A DNA stretch of 64,000 nucleotides from Leisingera caerulea DSM 24564. Its GTDB lineage: Bacteria > Pseudomonadota > Alphaproteobacteria > Rhodobacterales > Rhodobacteraceae. Shown one piece after another: positions 1 to 8,878 of the stretch. The stretch spans positions 66,340-130,339 of the forward strand of contig NZ_KI421514.1 in assembly GCF_000473325.1 (NCBI RefSeq). Reading direction: 5' to 3'. The translations under genes were made by a program, and so were the position numbers. How positions within the stretch are numbered: the first letter of the stretch is position 1; every line of letters begins with the position of its first letter. Below the pieces are notes generated by a model, which worked only from the letters and a program-made list of their open reading frames with translations, was not told the DNA's origin and did not search any database.

Positions 1-740
1 CCGCCGATGGTGCGCGCAACGTCGAAGTGACAATGCAGGAAGCACGCCAGGAAGCCGAAGATAGCGGCCAGGTGGTGCAGCGCGCGGTTTCGGCGATGAC
101 TGAGATCGAGCAATCCTCGCTCAGGATCGCACAGATCATCTCGGTGATCGACGACATCGCCTTTCAGACCAATCTGCTGGCGCTGAACGCCGGGGTCGAG
201 GCCGCGCGGGCGGGTGAGGCCGGCAAGGGCTTTGCCGTTGTCGCCTCAGAGGTGCGGGCGCTGGCACAACGGTCTGCCGATGCTGCCACCGAGATCAAAA
301 CCCTGATCGGCGACAGCTCCAAGCATGTAAAACAGGGCGTCGACCTGGTCGGTGAAACCGGGGACGCGCTGACCAGCATCGTCAGCCGGGTCAACACCAT
401 CTCGGAACTTGTCACCAACATCGCGGAGGGCGCCGCCGAACAGTCCACCGGCCTCAGCGAGATCAATACCGGTGTCAGCCAGCTGGATCAGGTCACCCAG
501 CAGAACGCGGCCATGGTCGAGGAAGCCACCGCCGCAGGCCACATGCTGCACACGGATGCAAGTAAGCTGGCAGAGCTGATGGGGCAGTTCAAACTCAATG
601 GCGCGGCAGGCGCCGTCATCCGCAAGGCTCCCACCGCCGAAGCACCTGCCGCCCCCAGCGCACATGGCGGGGAGCTCGAATTCGGCTCCGCAGTGCCGAT
701 GCCGGCCAAAGCAGCAAATGCCGCCTGGAGCGATTTCTGA
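1..740 (+). CDS. Methyl-accepting chemotaxis protein, C-terminal part (cut by window edge)
   Basis: The reading frame is open from base 3 to the stop at 738-740, so the true start lies before the window. The visible part is the cytoplasmic signalling hairpin of a chemoreceptor, which controls CheA through CheW. The hairpin tip is clear (DDIAFQTNLLALNAGVEAAR, then GEAGKGFAVVASEVRALAQR). The protein ends in AWSDF after an Ala/Pro-rich linker, which fits the xWxxF tether that recruits CheR/CheB in other receptors (NWETF in E. coli). The ligand domain is not visible, so the ligand cannot be inferred. A strong hairpin terminator follows. Confidence 0.93.
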   Translation, partial: ADGARNVEVTMQEARQEAEDSGQVVQRAVSAMTEIEQSSLRIAQIISVIDDIAFQTNLLALNAGVEAARAGEAGKGFAVVASEVRALAQRSADAATEIKTLIGDSSKHVKQGVDLVGETGDALTSIVSRVNTISELVTNIAEGAAEQSTGLSEINTGVSQLDQVTQQNAAMVEEATAAGHMLHTDASKLAELMGQFKLNGAAGAVIRKAPTAEAPAAPSAHGGELEFGSAVPMPAKAANAAWSDF

Positions 741-763
741 AACCAAGCTGCAAAACACACACG

Positions 764-787
764 AAGGCCGGTCCAAGGACCGGCCTT
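764..787 (+). terminator. Rho-independent terminator after the chemoreceptor gene
   Basis: Arms AAGGCCGGTCC (764-774) and GGACCGGCCTT (777-787) are perfectly complementary and are followed by TCTCGTT. The hairpin lies 24 bases after the chemoreceptor stop, in the gap before the convergent ABC exporter gene. Confidence 0.8.
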
Positions 788-821
788 TCTCGTTGACTGC
801 TCAAACGCGCTATGCCCGTGC

Positions 822-2651
822 TCAGGCCGCGTCCTGATCCGCCTGCTGGCGCTGCCACAGCCGGGCATAGCGGCCGTCTTTGGCCAGCAGTTCCTCATGG
901 GTGCCGGTCTCGGCAATCTCGCCCTTCTCCAGAACCACGATCCTGTCGGCCTCGGCAATGGTCGACAGCCGGTGGGCAATCGTCAGCACCGTGCGCCCCT
1001 GCCCGGCGCGCGCCAGCGCCTCTTTGATCTCCTGCTCAGTGTCGGTATCCAGCGCGGAAGTCGCCTCATCCAGCAGCAGCACCGGCGGGTTTTTCAGAAG
1101 CGTCCGGGCAATCCCCACGCGCTGCTTTTCACCGCCCGACAGTTTCAGCCCGCGCTCACCCACTTGGGTGTCGTACCCTTCTGGCAGCGCCGTGATAAAG
1201 TCATGAATCTGCGCATCGCGGGCCGCCTGCTCCACCTCCTCCTGGGTGGCCCCGTCGCGGCCATAGGCAATGTTGTAGCGGATCGTGTCATTGAACAGCA
1301 CGGTGTCCTGCGGCACCACGCCGATCGCCTGATGCAGGCTCTTCTGGGTCACGTCGCGCACATCCTGCCCGTCGATCTTGAGCGCCCCGCCGGTCACGTC
1401 ATAGAACCGGAACAGCAGCCGCCCGATGGTTGATTTGCCCGACCCGGTGGAGCCGACAATGGCCACGGTCTGGCCCGGCTCCGCCTGCAGCGAGATCCCT
1501 TTCAGGATTTCCCGCCCGGCATCATAGGAAAACCGCACGTCTTCCAGCGTGATCCGCCCGCCATTGACCTTCAGCTCGCCGGCTCCGGGCCGGTCGCTTA
1601 CATCGGCGGGCTGTTCCAGCAGGTCGAACATCTCGCCCATGTCCACCAGGCTCTGGCGGATTTCGCGATAGACAGTGCCCAGGAAATTCAGCGGCACGGT
1701 GATCTGGATCATATAGGCGTTGACCATGACAAAATCGCCGACCGTCAGCCTGCCCTGTTCCACCCCGATGGCCGCCATCACCATAACGCCAATGAGGCCC
1801 GCAGTGATGATCACACTTTGTCCGAAGTTCAGCGCTGCCAAAGAGTAGGCCGTTTTCAAGGCCGCCTGCGCATAGCCCCGCATCGCCCCGTCATACCGGG
1901 CCGCCTCGCGCTCTTCAGCGACGAAATACTTCACCGTTTCGAAATTCAGCAGGCTGTCGATCGCCTTTTGATTTGCATCGGTGTCCTGCTTGTTCATCTC
2001 ACGGCGCAGTTTCACCCGCCACTCAGTGACCGCAAAGGTGAACCAGACATAAAGCCCGATGGTGCCGGCCACCACGGCCAGATACCAGGCGTCAAACAGC
2101 ACCGTCAGGATTATGGCCACCAGGGTCAGCTCGAGGATCAGCGGCCCGATGGAAAACAGCATGAAGCGCAAGAGGAACTCGACCCCCTTCACCCCGCGCT
2201 CGATGATCCGGCTGAGGCCCCCGGTCTTGCGGGTGATGTGATAGCGCATCGACAGGCGGTGGATATGGGTAAAGGTCTCCAGCGCCAGGCGGCGCAGCGC
2301 CCGCTGGCCCACCGGCGCAAACACCGCATCACGGAGCTGCTGGAAGCCGGTGGTCAGGATCCGCGACACGCCATAAGCCACGGTGAGGCCGACCGCCCCC
2401 AGTGCCAGTGGCGGCACGCCCTCGCCCGCTAGGCTGTCCACGGCGCCCTTGTACAGCATCGGCGTATAGACCGCGATCAGCTTGGCCAGAACCAGCACCG
2501 CCAGCGCCAGAACCACCCGTACTTTCACTGCACGGTTTCCTTTCGGCCACAGATACGGCCCCACCTTCCGCAGGGTGCGCAGTCCGGAGCGGCGCTCTTC
2601 TTTGGCGATGTCTGCTTGGGACGGCACGGCCGCCTGGTCTGTCTGGGTCAT
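822..2651 (-). CDS. ABC exporter, Atm1/HMT1 (ABCB7) type, fused permease and ATPase
   Basis: A 609-residue half-transporter in the inner membrane. Residues about 40-340 form the six-helix export domain and residues about 355-595 the ATPase. Walker A is GSTGSGKST near residue 398, the signature is LSGGEKQRVGIART, and Walker B is VLLLDEATSALD. The permease resembles the Atm1 branch (mitochondrial Atm1, bacterial NaAtm1), whose members export glutathione-linked sulfur or metal conjugates. The exact cargo is not visible. The start ATG at 2649-2651 gives a charged N-terminus typical of the family. The gene stands alone, convergent with the chemoreceptor gene and downstream of the LysM gene. Confidence 0.88.
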   Translation of the reverse strand: MTQTDQAAVPSQADIAKEERRSGLRTLRKVGPYLWPKGNRAVKVRVVLALAVLVLAKLIAVYTPMLYKGAVDSLAGEGVPPLALGAVGLTVAYGVSRILTTGFQQLRDAVFAPVGQRALRRLALETFTHIHRLSMRYHITRKTGGLSRIIERGVKGVEFLLRFMLFSIGPLILELTLVAIILTVLFDAWYLAVVAGTIGLYVWFTFAVTEWRVKLRREMNKQDTDANQKAIDSLLNFETVKYFVAEEREAARYDGAMRGYAQAALKTAYSLAALNFGQSVIITAGLIGVMVMAAIGVEQGRLTVGDFVMVNAYMIQITVPLNFLGTVYREIRQSLVDMGEMFDLLEQPADVSDRPGAGELKVNGGRITLEDVRFSYDAGREILKGISLQAEPGQTVAIVGSTGSGKSTIGRLLFRFYDVTGGALKIDGQDVRDVTQKSLHQAIGVVPQDTVLFNDTIRYNIAYGRDGATQEEVEQAARDAQIHDFITALPEGYDTQVGERGLKLSGGEKQRVGIARTLLKNPPVLLLDEATSALDTDTEQEIKEALARAGQGRTVLTIAHRLSTIAEADRIVVLEKGEIAETGTHEELLAKDGRYARLWQRQQADQDAA

Positions 2652-2716
2652 GGCGTTTCCTGGCTAGACCGCTTCAGATATTCACCTGTTCACGGATTTG
2701 CGAGGGGCAGGCAGAA

Positions 2717-2741
2717 AAAACGCGCCGCAAGGGCGCGTTTT
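2717..2741 (-). terminator. Terminator of the LysM protein gene
   Basis: Arms AAAACGCGCC (2717-2726) and GGCGCGTTTT (2732-2741) with a five-base loop. On the minus strand the stem ends in a run of T, 8 bases after the stop of the LysM gene. Confidence 0.85.
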
Positions 2742-2748
2742 CCCAGGT

Positions 2749-4392
2749 TTACTCGGGGATGGTAAAGACCTGCCCCGGATAGATGAGGTCCGGATTGCGG
2801 ATCGCGCCCTTGTTTGCCTCGAACACCCGCACATACAGAAACCCGCTCCCGAATTTCTCTTGCGAGATCGCCCAGAGCGTGTCGCCCTTCTGCACCGTCA
2901 CCGAGCGCACCAGCGGCACAGGCTGATCCGGCGCGGCATCGCCCGCGGGCTGAGGCAGCGCACCGGGCGCTTCGCGCTTGAAGGGGGTTTCCAGGCGGCT
3001 CACAACCTTGCCGCTGCCCGGCTCGATTTCATCGACGCGCAGCGTGTAGAGACCAGGCGGCACGTTTTCAAGCTCACCATTCCAGCGGCCGTCCTCAGCT
3101 GCGTCAATCTCGGCAACCTGCGCATTGTCGACATAGACCCGCACCCGCGATTTCGGCCGGGCCCGGCCCGAAAGCTGCACGGCACCGGCGCCGTTATAGC
3201 TGATGGCATCCAGCGCCACCTCGTCGCTCAGTTCCGGGTCGGCCGGGACCGCGGGCTGCACTACTTCAATCCCGTCCTGCCCGGCCCGCAGCACCGCAAC
3301 GGCCTGGCCCTGAGGCTGCGGCGCGGCAGGATCAGCAGCAACCGCCGGAGTCGGCGCTGCCGGTGCGGGGGATGCAGTGCCCTGCTGGCCGCCGGTTGCC
3401 GGTATGCTCCCGGCCTCCCCGGCTCCATCGGCTGCGGCGCCGGCGTCATCCGGCTCTGCCCCTGCCGCGGGCGCAGCGGGCTGCGCTGTCTCTGCTCCGG
3501 CCGCCGGGTCCAGCAGTGCAAACTGGTCCGCGGCGGCGGGCGCGGCTGCTGCCGTCTCTGCCGGTGCGCTGGTGCCTTCGCCGGAAGCTGTTCCGGCGGC
3601 CAGCGGGGTGACCGGCGCCAGAATGAAGGTGTCGCCCGATGCACTCTGCTGGCCGCCGTACTCTGCCAGCAGCGACACCACCTGCGCATCGGAACTTGGC
3701 GCAATGGTGGTGAGAGAGACAAATTCGCCGCCTGCCGGCACTTCCACCTGCTCCAGCACCTCGCCATCCAGCAGCACGGAGACCCGGACCCCCTCCTGCG
3801 CCCGCCCGGCAATCACCACCGCGCCGTCGCGGTCCACCCGCACCAGATCCAGCTCCGGTGCTTGCAGGACAAACAGGTCTTCCTTGCTCTCGTCTGCCGC
3901 CTGCGCCGCCTCTGCTGCCGGATCAGAAGGCGCAGCCAGGGCAATCTCCTCACTCTCTGCAGGGCCTTCAACGGGCGAGGTTTCCGTTTTAGCACCGGCA
4001 GTTACCGGTGCGTCCTCAGCCGCCGCCGGGGTGTCTGCTTGCGGGGACTCCGCTGCGTCCTCTGCCGCAGGCTCGTCTGAAACCGCTGCACTTTCAGGCG
4101 CTTTCTGATCCGGCTCAGCCCCGGCAGCAGCGCTCTCAGGCTCCGCTTCAACCGGCGCGTTTGCTGCACGGTTCTGGAGCGGCTGGCCGGACTCCTCGCC
4201 GTCGCCCTGGAAGGCGGCGCTATCTGCCGCTTGCTGCCCGCCAGGCTGCCCGTTTGCGGCCTCGCCACCCGTCTGGCCAGTGCCGAATACTCCCAGCTGG
4301 AACAGCACCACTCCGCCCAGCACCACGGCCACGCCGGCAACAGCGCCAAGTGTGAGAGCCCCCAGACCCCCGCTTCCAGATGCATCCGCCAT
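2749..4392 (-). CDS. Membrane-anchored LysM domain protein with Ig-like segments
   Basis: 547 residues if translation starts at the ATG of MADASGSGG, which has GGGAAAGAC just before it; an upstream in-frame start would add 45 unlikely residues. Residues about 12-34 form one transmembrane helix. A long Ala/Glu/Pro-rich linker follows, then two beta-rich segments of Ig-like or carboxypeptidase-regulatory type (VVIAGRAQEGVRVSVLLDG and VQLSGRARPKSRVRVYVDN). A C-terminal LysM domain (VQKGDTLWAISQEKFG to NPDLIYPGQVFTIPE) should bind peptidoglycan. It probably spans from inner membrane to cell wall. Proteins of this layout are common in roseobacters, but I know of no assigned function. Confidence 0.85.
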   Translation of the reverse strand: MADASGSGGLGALTLGAVAGVAVVLGGVVLFQLGVFGTGQTGGEAANGQPGGQQAADSAAFQGDGEESGQPLQNRAANAPVEAEPESAAAGAEPDQKAPESAAVSDEPAAEDAAESPQADTPAAAEDAPVTAGAKTETSPVEGPAESEEIALAAPSDPAAEAAQAADESKEDLFVLQAPELDLVRVDRDGAVVIAGRAQEGVRVSVLLDGEVLEQVEVPAGGEFVSLTTIAPSSDAQVVSLLAEYGGQQSASGDTFILAPVTPLAAGTASGEGTSAPAETAAAAPAAADQFALLDPAAGAETAQPAAPAAGAEPDDAGAAADGAGEAGSIPATGGQQGTASPAPAAPTPAVAADPAAPQPQGQAVAVLRAGQDGIEVVQPAVPADPELSDEVALDAISYNGAGAVQLSGRARPKSRVRVYVDNAQVAEIDAAEDGRWNGELENVPPGLYTLRVDEIEPGSGKVVSRLETPFKREAPGALPQPAGDAAPDQPVPLVRSVTVQKGDTLWAISQEKFGSGFLYVRVFEANKGAIRNPDLIYPGQVFTIPE

Positions 4393-4516
4393 GTCTTTCC
4401 CTTCGACGTTTGCGGAATGTTCCCTTCCGCTTAGTTGAGCAAACCTACCAATCCCGCTATCACGGGTCAAAACACCAATTGCTTTGCACCTTGAAATTCC
4501 ACGGAAAGGCTGGCCG

Positions 4517-5068
4517 ATGAGCATCAAATCCGTTTGTGTGTATTGCGGATCACGCGCAGGCGCGCAGCCCGCCTATGCAGAGGCCGCCCGCGCACTGGGT
4601 GCCGGGCTTGCCAGTAACGGCATGCGCCTGGTCTATGGCGCCGGCGATGTCGGGCTGATGGGCGAAGTTGCCCGCGCGGCCCAGCAGGCCGGCGGCGAAA
4701 CCTTCGGGGTGATCCCCAGCCACCTGGAGCGGCGCGAGGTCGGCAAATCGGATCTCACCACATATGTGGTGACGGAGACCATGCATGAGCGCAAGAAGGT
4801 GATGCTGTGGAACGCAGACGCGGTCATAGTGCTGCCCGGCGGCGCTGGTTCGCTGGATGAGCTGTTCGAGGCGCTCACCTGGCGCCAGCTTGGCCTGCAT
4901 TCCAAGCCGATCGTGATCCTGAATACTGCGGGTTACTGGGACAAGCTGCGCGCCCTGCTGGAGCAGGTGATCGGCGAGGGGTTCGCCGGGCCCGACCTGG
5001 CAGATTACCTGATCTGGGCCGACACCCCGGTGGCCGCCATTGCCGCCCTGCGCGACGCGCGCTCCTGA
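4517..5068 (+). CDS. LOG-family nucleotide 5'-monophosphate phosphoribohydrolase
   Basis: 183 residues from the ATG preceded by GGAAAGG at 4503; an upstream TTG would add 11 residues without a better ribosome site. Family members cleave nucleoside 5'-monophosphates or cytokinin riboside monophosphates to base plus ribose 5-phosphate. The Rossmann-type motifs are present in modified form: YGAGDVGLMGEVA (usually YGGGxxGLMG) and LPGGAGSLDELFE (usually PGGxGTxxE). The Ser in place of Thr in the second motif is conservative. The gene's 3' end overlaps the convergent rarD gene by 64 bases. Confidence 0.88.
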   Translation: MSIKSVCVYCGSRAGAQPAYAEAARALGAGLASNGMRLVYGAGDVGLMGEVARAAQQAGGETFGVIPSHLERREVGKSDLTTYVVTETMHERKKVMLWNADAVIVLPGGAGSLDELFEALTWRQLGLHSKPIVILNTAGYWDKLRALLEQVIGEGFAGPDLADYLIWADTPVAAIAALRDARS

Positions 5069-5916
5069 CGCAACGCCGAGAAAGAGAACACCGCAACCGC
5101 GCTCCAGATCAGCGCAAAGGCGGCGCCATGCCAGGGGGTGAAGGGCTCAGCGAACAGCAGGACCGCCACCAGGAACTGCAGCGTCGGGTTCAGGTACTGC
5201 AGCACGCCCACAGTGCCCAGCCGCACCCGCTTGGCGGCATAGCTGAACAGGATCAGCGGCAGCCCTGTCAGGATACCGGAAAACGCCAGCATGGCCGCAT
5301 CTGCCGGACTGCCCAGGAACCCAGCGCCCCCGGTCAGCCAGATGACTGTCAGCGCCACCGGCAGGATCAGCAGAACCTCAGCGGTGACCGAAACCACCGG
5401 CCCCAGTGAAAGCCGTTTCTTGGCAACGCCATAGAGCGCGAAGCTCACACTCAGCACCAGCGGTATCAGCGGCGCGGCGCCCAGCCCGAAGGACAGCACC
5501 GCCACCGCGGCCCCGGCCAGCAAAACGGCCAGCAGCTGCGCCCGGGCCAGCCGTTCTCCAAACACCAGCCGCCCCAGCAGCACGCTCAGTAAAGGAAAGA
5601 TGTAATAGCCCAGGCTCGCCTCAGTCGCGTGGCCGGTCTGGACGGAGGAAATGAAAACAAACCAATTGAGCGAGATCATCGCGGTGGCAAATGCCAGCAG
5701 CAGCGCGCTGCGCCCGTCAGCGAAGGCCGCCCGCAAGGTGCTGATCCGCCCCTGTACCAGCAGCACGCCCGCAAAGAACAGGAACGACCATAGCACCCGG
5801 TGCGACAGCACCTGCTCCGGCGGCACATGCGACAGCGCCTTGTAGTAGATCCCCGACAGCCCCCAGACTACGCAGGCCGAGATCATCGCCAAGACGCCCA
5901 GATGTGTTTCCCGCAT
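5005..5916 (-). CDS. rarD: EamA-family transporter, RarD type
   Basis: 303 residues with about ten hydrophobic helices, a drug/metabolite-superfamily inner-membrane carrier. The segments GLSGIYYKALSHVPPEQVLS and HRVLWSFLF near the N-terminus and NPTLQFLVAVLLFAEPF in the second EamA repeat match RarD. The substrate of RarD proteins is not firmly known. I use the ATG of MRETHLGV; an upstream ATG would add 16 non-hydrophobic residues. The stop TAA at 5005-5007 lies inside the coding sequence of the convergent LOG gene. Confidence 0.87.
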   Translation of the reverse strand: MRETHLGVLAMISACVVWGLSGIYYKALSHVPPEQVLSHRVLWSFLFFAGVLLVQGRISTLRAAFADGRSALLLAFATAMISLNWFVFISSVQTGHATEASLGYYIFPLLSVLLGRLVFGERLARAQLLAVLLAGAAVAVLSFGLGAAPLIPLVLSVSFALYGVAKKRLSLGPVVSVTAEVLLILPVALTVIWLTGGAGFLGSPADAAMLAFSGILTGLPLILFSYAAKRVRLGTVGVLQYLNPTLQFLVAVLLFAEPFTPWHGAAFALIWSAVAVFSFSALRQERASRRAAMAATGVSAQIR

Positions 5917-6002
5917 GATTTGCCCCTGCCCTTGCATCTGCTGACAGACACCGGACAGGGGCAAGGGTCAAGGGTCAAGGGTCAAGCCCCGGGCCTCAGA
6001 CC

Positions 6003-6458
6003 TTAGGCGTTCTCAAGCGCCTGTTTCACCATATCCTCGATCTTGCTGGTCTCGTGGTTGGTCAGGTTTTTTGCGACCTCGCCAACCACGCAATCGGCGA
6101 CTTCCTTGTGCAGGTTCTTGCGCAGCTCGCCCAGCACTTCAGGGGCTGCCACCAGAACCAGACGCTCAAACTCGCCCTTGTGCGCCATCTTGTACAACCG
6201 GTCCGCCAAGTCAGAGGCAAACCGTTCCTTGGCCAGCTGGTGCCAGTCGGTGTCATCCACTGCCGAGCGGTGCACACTGGGGCCGTCGTTGAACCGCCCC
6301 GGCCGGTTGGCCGATTGCTCGCGGTCAGAGGGGTTTTCCTGTTCGTCCTTGCGCCGCACCTTCAGGTTCGGGTTTTGCGCGTCTGTGGTGTTTTCGAGGA
6401 ACAGCGCTTTTTCGCTGTCTGCAACCAGCACCCAGGTGCCCTGCGTCAAAAAGGTCAT
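6003..6458 (-). CDS. Host attachment family protein (AtsE-like)
   Basis: 151 residues. It starts with TWVLVADSEKALFLEN and has the family core ERLVLVAAPEVLGELRKNLH, matching proteins annotated as required for attachment to host cells (first described around Agrobacterium attachment). The fold resembles eRF1 domain 3/Rossmann-like proteins and no catalytic residues are established. There is no signal peptide, so it is cytoplasmic. The small gene 6463-6657 ends 4 bases before its start, and the two are probably co-transcribed. Confidence 0.8.
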   Translation of the reverse strand: MTFLTQGTWVLVADSEKALFLENTTDAQNPNLKVRRKDEQENPSDREQSANRPGRFNDGPSVHRSAVDDTDWHQLAKERFASDLADRLYKMAHKGEFERLVLVAAPEVLGELRKNLHKEVADCVVGEVAKNLTNHETSKIEDMVKQALENA

Positions 6459-6462
6459 GGTG

Positions 6463-6657
6463 TCACTCCTGCTCCTTGGATTTTGTTACGCGGGTGCTGC
6501 CGGCCGGGCGCTCCTTGGCCCGCTTCAGCTCGTCTTCAGAGGCGATGTCGCGCTGCAACCCGCCACCGGTCCGGCCTTGCTGCGAGACGCTCCCCTTAGC
6601 ACCGGGGATCTCCTCTGTCTCGCGGTGTCCGTCTTTGGATCGTTTGCGTTCAGCCAT
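6463..6657 (-). CDS. Small highly charged hypothetical protein
   Basis: 64 residues, rich in Lys, Glu, Arg and Gly and apparently disordered (MAERKRSKDG to VTKSKEQE). A good ribosome site AAGGAGG sits just before the ATG. It ends 4 bases before the host-attachment gene. No family recognised; the strong ribosome site and tight spacing support it as real. Confidence 0.65.
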   Translation of the reverse strand: MAERKRSKDGHRETEEIPGAKGSVSQQGRTGGGLQRDIASEDELKRAKERPAGSTRVTKSKEQE

Positions 6658-6733
6658 GGAAACCTCCTTGAAATGCGCGTGTAGCGGATCAACGTGCAGC
6701 GAGGGGCATAGTTCCTGAAAATGCCATGAAAAA

Positions 6734-6758
6734 GCCCGCACAGCAATGCTGCGCGGGC
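6734..6758 (-). terminator. Terminator of sodB
   Basis: Arms GCCCGC-A-CAGCA and TGCTG-C-GCGGGC. On the minus strand the stem is followed by TTTTTC. It lies about 55 bases after the superoxide dismutase stop. Confidence 0.8.
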
Positions 6759-6811
6759 GGAATGCTTGCGGTCCGGCGCCAACTGCGGCGCCGGGCTCCG
6801 GTTCTGACGTC

Positions 6812-7414
6812 TTAACCCAGGCGGGAGGCGACGTTTTCCCAGTTCACCAGGTTGTCCAGGAAGTTGGTCAGGTAGGCCGGGCGCTTGTTGCGGAAATCAA
6901 TGTAGTAGGAATGCTCCCACACGTCACAGCCCAGCAGCGCGGTCTGATCGAAACACAGCGGGTTGACGCCGTTTTCGGTCTTGGTCACAGCCAGCGAGCC
7001 GTCCGCCTTTTTGACCAGCCAGGCCCAGCCGGAGCCGAACTGGCCGGCGCCTGCGGCAGAGAATTCTTCCTTGAACTTGTCAACCGAGCCAAAGCTTTCG
7101 GTCAGTGCCTTCTCCAGCTCACCCGGCATCTTGTTTTCGCCCGGACCCATCATTTCCCAGAACTGGTTGTGGTTCCACAGCTGGGAGATGTTGTTGAAGA
7201 TGCCGTTCTGGGCCACCGCGTTAGCGTCGTAGGTGCCCTTGATGATCTCTTCCAGCGACTTGCCTTCCCACTCGGTGCCGGCGATCAGCTTGTTGCCGTT
7301 GTCAACATAGGCCTTGTGGTGCAGGTCATGGTGGTATTCCAGGGTTTCTGCCGACATGCCTTTGGCGGCCAGCGCGTCATGTGCATAAGGAAGATCGGGA
7401 AGTTCAAAAGCCAT
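6812..7414 (-). CDS. sodB: Superoxide dismutase (Fe/Mn family)
   Basis: 200 residues, the normal length, starting at MAFELPDLPY; a longer frame upstream adds 36 non-homologous residues. It converts superoxide to hydrogen peroxide and oxygen. Metal ligands are visible: His in LEYHHDLHHKAYVDN, His in WNHNQFWEMM, and Asp and His in DVWEHSYYIDFRNKRPAYL. GAGQFGSGWAWLV favours the iron type. There is no signal peptide, so it is cytoplasmic. Single gene with its own terminator. Confidence 0.96.
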   Translation of the reverse strand: MAFELPDLPYAHDALAAKGMSAETLEYHHDLHHKAYVDNGNKLIAGTEWEGKSLEEIIKGTYDANAVAQNGIFNNISQLWNHNQFWEMMGPGENKMPGELEKALTESFGSVDKFKEEFSAAGAGQFGSGWAWLVKKADGSLAVTKTENGVNPLCFDQTALLGCDVWEHSYYIDFRNKRPAYLTNFLDNLVNWENVASRLG

Positions 7415-7668
7415 TTTGGGCCCCCTGTCAAAATTGTTTGCGTTCCTGCGCAGATACATGCGGTGCGGCGGGTTGCAGGTCAAGAGGCCAAGGCACGAAA
7501 TCCGTGCAAGCCGTGCGTGCACCCGCGGGGCGGAAGCAGCCCGGCCGAAGACCTGCGGCCCGGTCCGGCATCAGCCGCTGCGGGGACCCGCTGCCGCCGC
7601 CGCCTCAGCCGCCAGTCCGCTCGCCGTCCGGCGGCGCTTGCCAGCCTTCCGGTTCGGGCCTGCGCCGC

Positions 7669-8085
7669 CTAGTCCTGCTTGACCTTGCACTTGCCGCGTC
7701 CGCGCGGCGCGTTGGCGAAGCCGGTGATCACACCCCGGATCGACAGGGTGTTTTTCTGCATGTTGAACACGGCGGAATACAGCCCGTCCACCTTGGTGCG
7801 GGCGTTGCTGACCGGGATGTCATTCACCCGCCACGACAGGTCATAAGCCATTTCGTTCCGTTGCACGACCTTTGCGGCCAGCGGTTCACCGACAAGCTGG
7901 TCGATGTAGCCGTCATAGATCTTTGCGGTTTTGCTGCTGTCGTCCCACAGCACCAGAACCCGTGGCGCAATCCAGCCGTTGTTTGTAAAAACCTTGATAT
8001 CGCAGTCATAAACAGTCTCAGCAGAGACTGGTTGGCCAAGAAAATTCGCAGCCGCAATACAGCCTGCCAGAGCAATACGTTTCAT
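7669..8085 (-). CDS. Small secreted hypothetical protein (paralogue 1)
   Basis: 138 residues from MKRIALAGC, with a signal peptide of about 22 residues (cleavage near PVSA/ET). The mature part runs from YDCDIKVF to RGRGKCK, with one Cys near each end that could form a disulfide. No known family recognised. It aligns by eye along its length with the next gene upstream (8244-8705): shared landmarks are an early Cys, a W-[IV]-[AP] motif, AAKVVQR versus PAKVVRR, YDLSWRV versus YALSWSL, and a late Cys. Confidence 0.75.
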   Translation of the reverse strand: MKRIALAGCIAAANFLGQPVSAETVYDCDIKVFTNNGWIAPRVLVLWDDSSKTAKIYDGYIDQLVGEPLAAKVVQRNEMAYDLSWRVNDIPVSNARTKVDGLYSAVFNMQKNTLSIRGVITGFANAPRGRGKCKVKQD

Positions 8086-8243
8086 GCACCTAAGTCCTAA
8101 AATCAGTTTCCGGAAACGGAATGCAACCTGCCAATGCAAAACGCAACCACCCTCTCGCGAAGGTTGGTTGCAATGATTGAAAAGAAGGCAAACTTGCTAC
8201 AGCCCCGGTGCTGCCATGCGGCCCCGGCAGCGCGCACGCCTGG

Positions 8244-8705
8244 CTACTGCAGATAGGCCTGATACTGCGCCAGCTGCGACAGCGTTTCCAGCCGCTCGCA
8301 GCTGCCGGAGCCGCGCGGCAGCAGCATCCCCTCTTCAAGGCGGATGGATTGGATGCTCATTTTCAGGTTGGCCGTGTTCAGCACCGCCCGGAAGCGCGGC
8401 TCCGCCTCGCCGCTCTCCATCAGCACCGCAAGCCCTGGCAACGACCAGCTGAGCGCGTAGGAGGTGCGGCTGCGCCTGACCACCTTGGCCGGAACAGAGA
8501 CGCCAAACGCGGCGTCGGTGATCTGCGCCGCGGTGAAATCATCGGAAAACTCGATGGCAATCCTGCTGGGCACCCAGGTGTCGCCGGAAATAGGTTCCAG
8601 GTTGCAGCGGAAACTGGAGCCCGCTGCGGCAGCCGCGCCGGCGAGCGTAAAAAATAGTGCAACACAGCCGCAATTCAGCAGACCCATCAGCCGCCCCCGA
8701 AACAT
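8244..8705 (-). CDS. Small secreted hypothetical protein (paralogue 2)
   Basis: 153 residues from MFRGRLMGLLNCG. This start gives a charged n-region and hydrophobic core ending at AGAAAAAG, a plausible signal peptide. An alternative ATG at 8687 has a G-rich stretch before it but lacks positive charge. The mature part starts SSFRCNLEP and ends GSGSCERLETL. It is a divergent tandem duplicate of the gene at 7669-8085. Function unknown. The sox-operon terminator at 8806-8832 separates it from soxG. Confidence 0.72.
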   Translation of the reverse strand: MFRGRLMGLLNCGCVALFFTLAGAAAAAGSSFRCNLEPISGDTWVPSRIAIEFSDDFTAAQITDAAFGVSVPAKVVRRSRTSYALSWSLPGLAVLMESGEAEPRFRAVLNTANLKMSIQSIRLEEGMLLPRGSGSCERLETLSQLAQYQAYLQ

Positions 8706-8805
8706 CTTCACACAGCTGCTTCCCATGACCGGTAACCAGCTGAAAAATAGAACAATTTCAATCCCTGCAAAGGAACCGTTCGGAGGCATCTGCTCTAAAA
8801 AAGGC

Positions 8806-8832
8806 GGTGCCCCGGAACATCTCCAGGGCACC
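8806..8832 (-). terminator. Terminator of the sarcosine oxidase operon
   Basis: Arms GGTGCCC (8806-8812) and GGGCACC (8826-8832). On the minus strand the hairpin is followed by GCCTTTTTT, 46 bases past the soxG stop. Confidence 0.85.
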
Positions 8833-8878
8833 GTAATTGACGCGGGGTGGCGTCACAAGCAAAAAGCGAGTGATAATT

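Noticed and set aside
3300..4200. Low-complexity Ala/Glu/Pro region as a frameshifted or foreign segment
   Set aside because: The frame is continuous from a membrane anchor to a C-terminal LysM domain; such linkers are common in wall-spanning proteins.
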